This document shows, piece by piece, positions 57,197 through 64,000 of a DNA stretch of 64,000 bases; positions within the stretch are counted from its first letter, which is position 1; every line of letters begins with the position of its first letter. The DNA is from Hymenobacter sedentarius. GTDB lineage: Bacteria; Bacteroidota; Bacteroidia; Cytophagales; Hymenobacteraceae. The notes below the pieces were generated by a model. That model made no database searches. It was not told where the DNA came from and was given only the letters and a program-made list of their open reading frames with translations. The position numbers were made by a program, and so were the translations under genes. The stretch is taken from assembly GCF_001507645.1 (NCBI RefSeq), contig NZ_CP013909.1, positions 496,001 through 560,000 on the forward strand, in the 5' to 3' direction.

Positions 57197-60022
57197 ATGC
57201 TTACCCCTGAACAGCACGCTCGCCAGCTCATCGACGCCCAACTTGCCCTCGCCGGCTGGCTCGTGCAGGACTACAAGCAGATAAACTTAGGAGCGGGTGC
57301 CGGTGTGGCAGTCCGGGAGTACCCCACCGACTCGGGCCCGGCGGACTACGCCCTGCTGGTGGACCGCAAACTGGTGGGCATCGTGGAGGCCAAGCGGGAA
57401 GGCACCTCGCTTACTGCCGTGGCCGAGCAGACGGCCCGCTACCAGGCCAGCGCCACCAAGCACGCCCAGCGGGTGGCCGACCAGCTCCCCTTCGGTTATG
57501 AGGCCAACGGTCAGGAAATTCGTTTCGCCGATGCCCGCGACCCGGAGCCACGCTCCCGGCCGGTGTTCGGCTTTCACCGGCCTGAGACCCTGCGCGGGTG
57601 GACCCGGCAAATTGGTACGCTGCGGGCGCGGCTGCGTACCCTGCCGGCCGTTACCACCGCCGGCCTGCGCGACTGCCAGATTGAAGCCCTGCGCAACCTC
57701 GACGTGAGCCTGAAGGACGACCGGCCCCGGGCGCTCATTCAGATGGCCACGGGCTCGGGGAAGACCTTTACGGCGGTGTCGTTCATCTACCGGCTCATCA
57801 AGTTTGCGGGGGCCAAGCGCATCCTATTTCTGGTGGACCGGGGCAACCTGGGGCGACAGACCCTGCAGGAGTTTCAGCAGTACACGGCCCCGGACGACGG
57901 GCGCAAGTTCACGGAGCTCTACAACGTGCAGCACCTGACCAGCAACCAGCTCGACACGGTGAGCAAGGTCACCATCACCACCATCCAGCGGCTCTACTCG
58001 ATGCTGCGGGGCGAGGCCGAGTTCGACGCGGGCAACGAGGAGCGGTCGGGCTTCGAGCTGAACGGCGAGGCGCCGCAGCGGCCCCGCGAGGTGGCCTACA
58101 ACCCGGCCCTGCCGCCCGAGGGCTACGACTTCGTGGTGATTGACGAGTGCCACCGCTCCATCTACAACGTGTGGCAGCAGGTGCTCGAATACTTCGACGC
58201 CCACCTCATCGGCCTGACGGCCACGCCGGCCAAGCAGACCTTCGGCTTCTTCAACCAGAACCTGGTGATGGAGTACAGCCACGAGCGGGCCGTGGTCGAC
58301 GGGGTGAACGTGGGCTCCGACGTGTTCCGCATCGAGACCGAAATCACGGCCCAGGGCTCGCGGGTGGAAAAGGGCAGCGCCGTGAAGCGCATGGAGCGCC
58401 AGACCCGCAAGCGCCGCTGGGAAACGCTCGACGACGACTTGGTGTACACCGGCACGCAGCTCGACCGCTCGGTGACGACGCCCGACCAGATTCGCACGGT
58501 GCTCACGAAGTGGAAATCCAGCCTGTTCACGGAGCTGTTTCCGGGGCGCGAAATCGTCCCCAAGACCTTGATATTCGCCAAGAGCGACCACCACGCCGAC
58601 GAAATCGTGGAGCTGGTGCGCGAGCTGTTCGGCAAGGGCAACGACTTCTGCAAGAAAATCACCTACGGCTCCGACGAGAACGCCGACACGCTGATTCGCA
58701 AGTTCCGCAACGAGTACAACCCGCGGGTGGCGGTGACGGTGGACATGATTTCGACCGGCACCGACATCAAGCCCCTGGAGTGCCTGCTCTTCTTGCGCGA
58801 CGTGCGCAGCCGGGTGTACTTCGACCAGATGAAGGGGCGCGGCACGCGCGTCATCAGCCCCTCCGACCTGGAGACGGTGACGAGCGACGCCGGCGCCAAA
58901 ACTCGTTTCGTGATTGTGGACGCGGTGGGCGTGACCGACTCGGTGAAGAAAGACACCGAAAGCGTGGAGCGCCTCGGCGGCCTGGGCTTCGAGAAGCTGC
59001 TACACGCCGTGGCCCAGGGCAACCACGACCCGGCCCAGCTGCGCAGCCTGGCAACCCGCCTGGCCCGGCTCGACCGCCAGCTCACGCCTGACGACCGCGC
59101 CGCCGTGCAAACCCAGACCGGCGGGACCACCGTGCAACAGCTCGCCGCCCGCCTCTACGACGCCGTGGACCCCGTGCGCCAAGAAGCCGAAGCCCAGCGC
59201 GTGGCCGCGGCCGAAGCCCACGCCGCCGGCCAGCCCGCCCCCGGCGAGCCGGGTAGCGCCCTCGACGAGCCCACCGACGCCCACTGGCAGCAGGCCGTGG
59301 AGGCCCTCACCGAGCGGGCCGTACACCTGTTCGACGACCCGGCCTTGCGCACGCTGCTCACCAAGGTGCACGCCCAGCACGACCTCATCATCGACCTGGT
59401 GAGCCAGGACCGGGTGCTGGCGGCGGGCTTCGAGAGCCGCACCTCGCCCGAAGCCGCGCAGGAGGCGCTGGCCCGGCAGCGAGTCGACAAGTTTCAGGCC
59501 TTCATCGAAGCGCACAAAGATGAAATCACGGCCTTGCAGCTGCTGCACAACCGGCCCTACGCTCGCCGGGCCGTTACCTTTGCCCAGATTCGGGAGCTGG
59601 CCCTGGCCCTGCGCCTCGACCACCCGGAACTGACGCCCGAAGGCATCTGGGCGGCCTACGAGCAGCTGGAAAAGGCGCGAGTGCGCGGGGCCGGCCCCAA
59701 AACCCTGCTCACCAACCTCATCAGCCTCGTGCGCTTTGCCCTGCACCAGACCGAAACGCTGACGGCCTACCCGCTGGGCGTGGACGAGCGGTTCGGGGCG
59801 TGGCTGGCGGCGCAGCAGCAGGCCGGCCGCACGTTCACGGAGGAGCAACAGCGCTGGCTCACAATGATGAAGGAGAAGGTGGCCACCTCCCTGAGCGTGG
59901 AGGCCGAAGACTTTACGATGCCGCCCTTCGTGGACCAGGGCGGCTACGCCCGCGCCAAACAGGTGTTCGGGGCAGATTTGAATCAGCTGGTGGCCGAATT
60001 AAACGAGGCCCTGGCCGCGTAG
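57197..60022 (+). CDS. hsdR: Type I restriction endonuclease subunit R
   Basis: A 941-residue HsdR. An N-terminal PD-(D/E)xK nuclease has Asp50 (GPADYALL) and Glu64/Lys66 (IVEAKREG). A helicase motor follows with Walker A MATGSGKT at 183-190, DECH box at 316-319 and TATPAKQTFGFF. The C-terminal part resembles the EcoEI_R type. It translocates and cuts DNA lacking the protective methylation. The frame is intact. It starts 76 bp after the integrase and is 12 bp from hsdS. Confidence 0.95.
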   Translation: MLTPEQHARQLIDAQLALAGWLVQDYKQINLGAGAGVAVREYPTDSGPADYALLVDRKLVGIVEAKREGTSLTAVAEQTARYQASATKHAQRVADQLPFGYEANGQEIRFADARDPEPRSRPVFGFHRPETLRGWTRQIGTLRARLRTLPAVTTAGLRDCQIEALRNLDVSLKDDRPRALIQMATGSGKTFTAVSFIYRLIKFAGAKRILFLVDRGNLGRQTLQEFQQYTAPDDGRKFTELYNVQHLTSNQLDTVSKVTITTIQRLYSMLRGEAEFDAGNEERSGFELNGEAPQRPREVAYNPALPPEGYDFVVIDECHRSIYNVWQQVLEYFDAHLIGLTATPAKQTFGFFNQNLVMEYSHERAVVDGVNVGSDVFRIETEITAQGSRVEKGSAVKRMERQTRKRRWETLDDDLVYTGTQLDRSVTTPDQIRTVLTKWKSSLFTELFPGREIVPKTLIFAKSDHHADEIVELVRELFGKGNDFCKKITYGSDENADTLIRKFRNEYNPRVAVTVDMISTGTDIKPLECLLFLRDVRSRVYFDQMKGRGTRVISPSDLETVTSDAGAKTRFVIVDAVGVTDSVKKDTESVERLGGLGFEKLLHAVAQGNHDPAQLRSLATRLARLDRQLTPDDRAAVQTQTGGTTVQQLAARLYDAVDPVRQEAEAQRVAAAEAHAAGQPAPGEPGSALDEPTDAHWQQAVEALTERAVHLFDDPALRTLLTKVHAQHDLIIDLVSQDRVLAAGFESRTSPEAAQEALARQRVDKFQAFIEAHKDEITALQLLHNRPYARRAVTFAQIRELALALRLDHPELTPEGIWAAYEQLEKARVRGAGPKTLLTNLISLVRFALHQTETLTAYPLGVDERFGAWLAAQQQAGRTFTEEQQRWLTMMKEKVATSLSVEAEDFTMPPFVDQGGYARAKQVFGADLNQLVAELNEALAA

Positions 60023-60034
60023 GAAACGTAAGAA

Positions 60035-61612
60035 ATGGAAGAGCAGCAGGAGTTACCGAACAGTTGGGCAAGAACTAGTATAGGCCAAATTTTCAAGGTC
60101 TTAGTAGGGGCCACCCCTAGCAGGTCAAATCAAGATTACTGGACAGGTGGTATTCCTTGGATTAGCAGCGGCGAGGTTGCTTTCTGCAGAATCAAAACAG
60201 CCCGTGAGTTTATTTCCGAGCAGGGTCTAGCAAATTCATCTACTTCAATCCATCCACGGGGCACTGTGCTAATCGGGATGATAGGTGAAGGGAAAACGCG
60301 TGGACAGGTTGCCATCCTTGATATTGAAGCCTGTAACAATCAAAATTCAGCTGCGATTCGGGTTTCTGAGACAGAGGTCAGTCCCGAGTTTGTTTATTAC
60401 TACTTGTTAGGTAGCTACCACAAGACAAGGCGTACTTCATCTGGCAATAATCAGCCAGCTTTAAATAAAGAGAGGGTGCGGCAAATGGAAATGCCCTTAG
60501 CGCCCCTGCCCGAGCAGCGCCGCATCGTGGCGAAGCTGGAGGAGCTATTTAGCAAGCTGGATGCAGGCGTAGCGACCGTGCGCCGCACCCAGGCCCTGCT
60601 GAAACGCTACCGCCAGTCGGTGCTGCACGCGGCCGTGACTGGCGAACTTACCCGCGCCTGGCGCGAGGCCCACCCCGCCCCCACCGAAACCGGCGCCGCC
60701 CTGCTGGCCCGCATCCGCGCCGAGCGCCGGGCGCAGTGGGAAGCCGCCCAGGTGGCCAAGCGCGGCGGGCAGCTGCCGTTGGGCGAGGGATGGAAATCGA
60801 AGTATGTTGAGCCGGAAGCGGTAGATGCTTCCGAGCTTCCGGAGCTGCCGTCGGGCTGGGCTTGGACCACGGTGGAGCAGCTTGGGGTTATAGGAGAGCA
60901 AACAGTGATGACAGGACCGTTCGGCACTTCCTTAGGGACGAGTGATTTTGTCACTTCTGGAGTACCAGTCTTAACTATTGGCTGCTTGACAGAAGGCGGC
61001 ATTAAGTTGAATAAAGCAGTCCATATCACTGAAGAAAAAGCAGCTGGGCTTGAGCGCTACCGGCTGAAAAAAGGAGATTTGCTTTTCTCGCGCATGGCAT
61101 CTGTTGGGAGAGCTGGTTTTGTTACGAGTGAGCTTGATGGCATTCTCTTCAATTATCACATCATGCGCTTAAGGCTGGATGCCGAGACCATAACCCCTTT
61201 CTTTTTCCTCTACTATGTCCGTGGAGCCCGCGAAGTCGTCAGTTATTTGCTCCGTGTGAATCATGGTGCCACGAGGGACGGAATCAACACAGAGCAGTTA
61301 TTAAACCTGCCCGTTTGCTTGCCGCCCATCGCCGAGCAAATAGAAATCATAGCCGAAGTAGAGCGCCGCCTCACCGTGCTCGATGCGCTGAGCAAGACCC
61401 TCACCGACGAGCTGAAACGCGCCGAGCGCCTGCGCCAGAGCATCCTGCACCGGGCTTTCACCGGCCGCCTTGTGCCCCAAGATGCCACCGACGAGCCGGC
61501 CACGGTGCTGCTGGCGCGGCTCCGGAACGAATCCACGGCCCCGCCGAAAGCGCGCAAGGCCCGGGAGCCCAAAGCCTCGCCGGCATCAAAACAACTCCCC
61601 ATGCCCTTGTAG
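60035..61612 (+). CDS. hsdS: Type I restriction-modification specificity subunit S
   Basis: A 525-residue HsdS with two target-recognition domains (about 7-160 and 275-430), each followed by a conserved helical spacer (PEQRRIVAKLEELFSKLDAG and AEQIEIIAEVERRLTVLDAL). TRD1 carries GATPSRSNQDYWTGGIPWIS. The DNA of both TRDs is visibly AT-richer than the spacers and than hsdR, typical of exchanged specificity domains. It sets the recognition site for HsdM and HsdR. A Lys/Ala/Pro tail ends the protein. Confidence 0.95.
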   Translation: MEEQQELPNSWARTSIGQIFKVLVGATPSRSNQDYWTGGIPWISSGEVAFCRIKTAREFISEQGLANSSTSIHPRGTVLIGMIGEGKTRGQVAILDIEACNNQNSAAIRVSETEVSPEFVYYYLLGSYHKTRRTSSGNNQPALNKERVRQMEMPLAPLPEQRRIVAKLEELFSKLDAGVATVRRTQALLKRYRQSVLHAAVTGELTRAWREAHPAPTETGAALLARIRAERRAQWEAAQVAKRGGQLPLGEGWKSKYVEPEAVDASELPELPSGWAWTTVEQLGVIGEQTVMTGPFGTSLGTSDFVTSGVPVLTIGCLTEGGIKLNKAVHITEEKAAGLERYRLKKGDLLFSRMASVGRAGFVTSELDGILFNYHIMRLRLDAETITPFFFLYYVRGAREVVSYLLRVNHGATRDGINTEQLLNLPVCLPPIAEQIEIIAEVERRLTVLDALSKTLTDELKRAERLRQSILHRAFTGRLVPQDATDEPATVLLARLRNESTAPPKARKAREPKASPASKQLPMPL

Positions 61613-61652
61613 GCGCGTGCCTGCTTCTGGTTACCTCATCCTACCCCACTCC

Positions 61653-62216
61653 ATGCGTCTTTCAACCCTTCTGGTCCTGGCCTTGCTGCTGGCTCCGTTT
61701 CGCGGCTTCTGCCAGAGCTACTCCTCGCTGCGCTCGCATTTCGTGGGTGCCCTGTTTAGCGACGACGCTGGCCGGTACAAGCACGATGTCGAGTCGTTCA
61801 TCGGCGACCCCGAAAACGCGGCGCAGAAAGCCGATGCGGAGGCGCTGCTGTCGGTATTCAAGCTGCTGAACGACGACACCAGCGAGCAGCCCTACGTGTG
61901 CCAATTCAACCAGGCCATGCGCGAGGTGGGGCTAACGTATAGCGCCGCGGCCACGACCAACCCCTACCTGCAAATCCTCAAGGTGAAGGTGAACGGCCGC
62001 TACGTGGTAATTCTGAAAAACACCCACCGGCAAAGCGGCTACATGGCCAACTTCACCGGCGCCTCGCTCGACAAAACCAGCACCGCGCGCATCAGCCGCG
62101 GCATCGGCCTCTACAGCTGCGCCCGCATGACCCGCACCGACAAGCCCTTCTCCTACGCCTACGCCGGCGCCAAGAAGAGCGAGTACCTCTCCAACGAAAC
62201 CGTCCCCTGCCCGTAG
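61653..62216 (+). CDS. Secreted protein of unknown function inside the hsd locus
   Basis: A 187-residue protein with a signal peptide (MRLSTLLVLALLLAPF, predicted end near FCQ at about residue 20) and a soluble remainder containing FIGDPENAAQKADAEALLS and YLQILKVKVNGRYVVILKNT; cysteines at about 20, 89, 154 and 186 may form disulfides. It lies between hsdS (40-bp gap) and hsdM (58-bp gap) on the same strand. Periplasmic location is inconsistent with a direct role in methylation, so it may be a cargo gene or an accessory. I do not recognise the family. Confidence 0.75.
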   Translation: MRLSTLLVLALLLAPFRGFCQSYSSLRSHFVGALFSDDAGRYKHDVESFIGDPENAAQKADAEALLSVFKLLNDDTSEQPYVCQFNQAMREVGLTYSAAATTNPYLQILKVKVNGRYVVILKNTHRQSGYMANFTGASLDKTSTARISRGIGLYSCARMTRTDKPFSYAYAGAKKSEYLSNETVPCP

Positions 62217-62274
62217 CGGCAGCCCCTCATCACCGGTCCCCATGCGGGGCCACCCCTCTTTGCCACCTACTCCC

Positions 62275-63753
62275 ATGCGCCAGCCAACCCCGAATGCCAC
62301 CGCCCAATCCCTCGTCCAGCGCGTCTGGGGCTACGCCACCGTGCTCCGCGACGACGGCGTGGGCTACGGCGACTACGTCGAGCAAATTACCTACCTGCTG
62401 TTCCTGAAGATGGCCGACGAGCAGGCCGGCGCCCCCAACGCCCCGGCCGTGCCAGAAGGAAAGGACTGGGCCAGCCTGCGCCACCTCGAAGGCGACGCGC
62501 TGGAGGTGCAGTACCGCCACCTGCTCACCGACCTGGGCAAGGAGCCCGGCATGCTGGGCGTCATCTTTAAGAAGGCCCAGAACAAGATTCAGAACCCCGC
62601 CCGCCTCAAGCACCTGCTGGCTTTGATTGACCGCGAGAACTGGTCGGGCCTGGGCTTCGACGTGAAGGGCGAGATTTACGAAGGCTTGCTGCAGAAGAAC
62701 GCCGAGGACGTGAAGGGCGGCGCCGGCCAGTACTTCACCCCGCGCCCGCTCATCCAGGCCATCGTGGAAGCCGTGGCCCCCGCCCCGGGCCAGACCATTT
62801 GCGACCCGGCCTGCGGCACGGCCGGCTTCCTGCTGGTGGCCCGCGACTACCTCGTCGACACCTACGGCAAGGACTTGGACCGCGAGCAGCTCAGGTTCCT
62901 GCGCGACCACACCTTCCACGGCACCGACATCGTGGACTCGGTGGTGCGCCTGGCCGCCATGAACCTGTACCTGCACGGCGTGGGCTCCACCGAAAGCCCG
63001 GTGCAAAACCGCGACTCCCTCCTCTCCGACCCCGGCGAGCGCTACGACTTCATCCTGGCCAACCCGCCCTTCGGCAAGAAGAGCAGCATCACGGTGATGA
63101 GCGAGGAAGGCCAGACCAGCAAGGACACGCTCAGCTACGAGCGCACCGACTTTGTGGCCACCACCAGCAACAAGCAGCTCAACTTCGTCCAGCACATCTA
63201 CACCATCCTCAAGGTGGGCGGCACGGCCGCCGTGGTGCTGCCCGACAACGTGCTGTTTGAGGGCGGGGCCGGCGAAACCATCCGCCGCAAGCTGCTGCAA
63301 GATTGCAACGTGCACACCCTGCTGCGCCTGCCCACGGGCATCTTCTACGCCCAGGGCGTGAAGGCCAACGTCATTTTCTTCGAGAAGCGCGCCGCCGCCG
63401 AGCAGGCCCAGACCAAGGAGCTGTGGGTGTACGACCTGCGCACCAACCAGCACTTCACCCCCAAGGGAAACCCGCTCACGCTGGCCCACCTGCAGGACTT
63501 CATCGCCTGCTACGGCAAGCCGGGCCAGCGGGCCCAGCGCCAGGAGACCGAGCAGTTCCACCGCTACGAGCTGGCCCAGCTGCTGGCCCGCGACAAGGTG
63601 AACCTCGACATCTTCTGGCTAAAGGACGACGCCCTCGAAGACAGCGCCACCCTGCCCGCCCCCGACGTGCTGGCCCTGGAAATCACCGAGAACCTACAGG
63701 CCGCGCTGGCGCAGTTCGCCAGCATCGCCGAGGAGCTGGAAGCAACCGAGTAG
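62275..63753 (+). CDS. hsdM: Type I restriction-modification DNA methyltransferase subunit M
   Basis: A 492-residue N6-adenine methyltransferase. An N-terminal helical domain (VWGYATVLRDDGVGYGDYVE) precedes the catalytic domain with the SAM motif DPACGTAGF at 177-185 and the catalytic NPPF at 263-266. Together with HsdS it modifies the host sites. The ATG at 62275 is preferred over one at 62242, which would add a Pro-rich peptide not seen in the family. Terminator at 63772. Confidence 0.95.
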   Translation: MRQPTPNATAQSLVQRVWGYATVLRDDGVGYGDYVEQITYLLFLKMADEQAGAPNAPAVPEGKDWASLRHLEGDALEVQYRHLLTDLGKEPGMLGVIFKKAQNKIQNPARLKHLLALIDRENWSGLGFDVKGEIYEGLLQKNAEDVKGGAGQYFTPRPLIQAIVEAVAPAPGQTICDPACGTAGFLLVARDYLVDTYGKDLDREQLRFLRDHTFHGTDIVDSVVRLAAMNLYLHGVGSTESPVQNRDSLLSDPGERYDFILANPPFGKKSSITVMSEEGQTSKDTLSYERTDFVATTSNKQLNFVQHIYTILKVGGTAAVVLPDNVLFEGGAGETIRRKLLQDCNVHTLLRLPTGIFYAQGVKANVIFFEKRAAAEQAQTKELWVYDLRTNQHFTPKGNPLTLAHLQDFIACYGKPGQRAQRQETEQFHRYELAQLLARDKVNLDIFWLKDDALEDSATLPAPDVLALEITENLQAALAQFASIAEELEATE

Positions 63754-63771
63754 GCTTCGGTTCTGGAATGT

Positions 63772-63810
63772 CGCCACGAGTAGAGCTTTTTTCTATTCGT
63801 GGCGGCGTTT
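63772..63810 (+). terminator. Terminator of the hsd locus
   Basis: A 12-bp stem with one mismatch (CGCCACGAGTAG at 63772-63783 with CTATTCGTGGCG at 63793-63804) followed by GCGTTTTC. The loop is T-rich. Confidence 0.75.
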
Positions 63811-64000
63811 TCATTTGCCACCACCCAGCAAACGCCGGGCGGGAAGCGGGAAACCCGGCAACCCATTAACAGTTCAACCAACTGTAATTAAGGGTTTTAT
63901 AATCTTTTTTGTGAAAAGGAGAAAAGCTACGGTAACGGGGCCGTTGGGGTTGCCGTAAAGGCGGCCATGAAACTAATGACGCGTCCTCTACCCGCAGGAA

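Noticed and set aside
55807..63810. Prophage or integrative plasmid
   Set aside because: Apart from the integrase there are no phage, conjugation or replication genes in the window; only an island-like block can be claimed.
63967..64000. Possible gene start at the right edge (ATGAAACTAATGACG)
   Set aside because: Only eleven codons are available, so no feature supports it, although a purine-rich stretch lies upstream.
1..64000. CRISPR arrays, tRNA and rRNA genes
   Set aside because: No regularly spaced direct repeats with unique spacers, no cas genes and no cloverleaf or rRNA-like sequence were recognised by eye.

Overview
The window looks like a chromosome segment from a GC-rich member of the Bacteroidota, most probably Hymenobacter or a close relative. 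This is inferred from content: a gliding lipoprotein gene (gldD), a protein with a type IX secretion C-terminal domain, a PID-CTERM/exosortase pair, the Bacteroidota-type bamA-ompH-ompH and exbB-exbD-exbD-tonB clusters, and promoter-like TAnnTTTG boxes upstream of several genes. I see 57 protein-coding genes and no rRNA, tRNA or CRISPR array. Many long open frames opposite the GC-rich genes are codon shadows and are left out.

Layout. 0.1-5.1 kb: gldD, recG and two secreted proteins of unknown function. 5.1-13.4 kb: a fatty-acid beta-oxidation block on the minus strand (marR regulator, fadN-, fadA- and fadE-like genes, acyl-CoA ligase). 13.5-16.9 kb: an arginase-fold protein with lost metal ligands, a small cytochrome-b5-like protein, murQ and two unknowns. 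17.1-26.8 kb: housekeeping genes (der, era, hemH, cysteine desulfurase, glmM, mazG) with small stress or envelope proteins. 27-34.3 kb: a TonB energy-transduction cluster with a second TonB, a PstS-like lipoprotein and a TPR protein. 34.3-47.4 kb: a long minus-strand envelope cluster (rluD-like, ompH x2, bamA, uppS, two DUF6089-like barrels, nadK, a second BamA-like protein, a CBS protein, hydrolase, pabA-like, cvpA). 47.5-53.7 kb: yqeY, pdxJ, mnmH, a large T9SS cargo protein and a MoxR ATPase. 54.1-55.6 kb: a compact exosortase locus with its probable single substrate and a partner membrane protein. 55.7-63.8 kb: an island-like block with a tyrosine recombinase and a type I restriction-modification system in the unusual order R-S-(secreted unknown)-M.

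The most unusual signal is not a gene. Six intergenic elements (at about 0.75, 14.7, 18.5, 46.8, 47.4 and 49.0 kb) are each built of two arms of degenerate 7-bp tandem repeats facing each other across a 20-60 nt loop. Unit sequence differs between elements, but the 7-bp period and the inverted arrangement are kept. Some arms run into coding sequence, supplying the last residues of PdxJ and the N-terminus of the cytochrome-b5-like protein. A seventh, unrelated inverted repeat sits between fadN and fadA.

Other signals of note are a palindrome in the marR promoter whose 12-bp core recurs upstream of the second tonB, a terminator-like hairpin between exbB and exbD, and AT-rich specificity domains inside an otherwise GC-rich hsdS.
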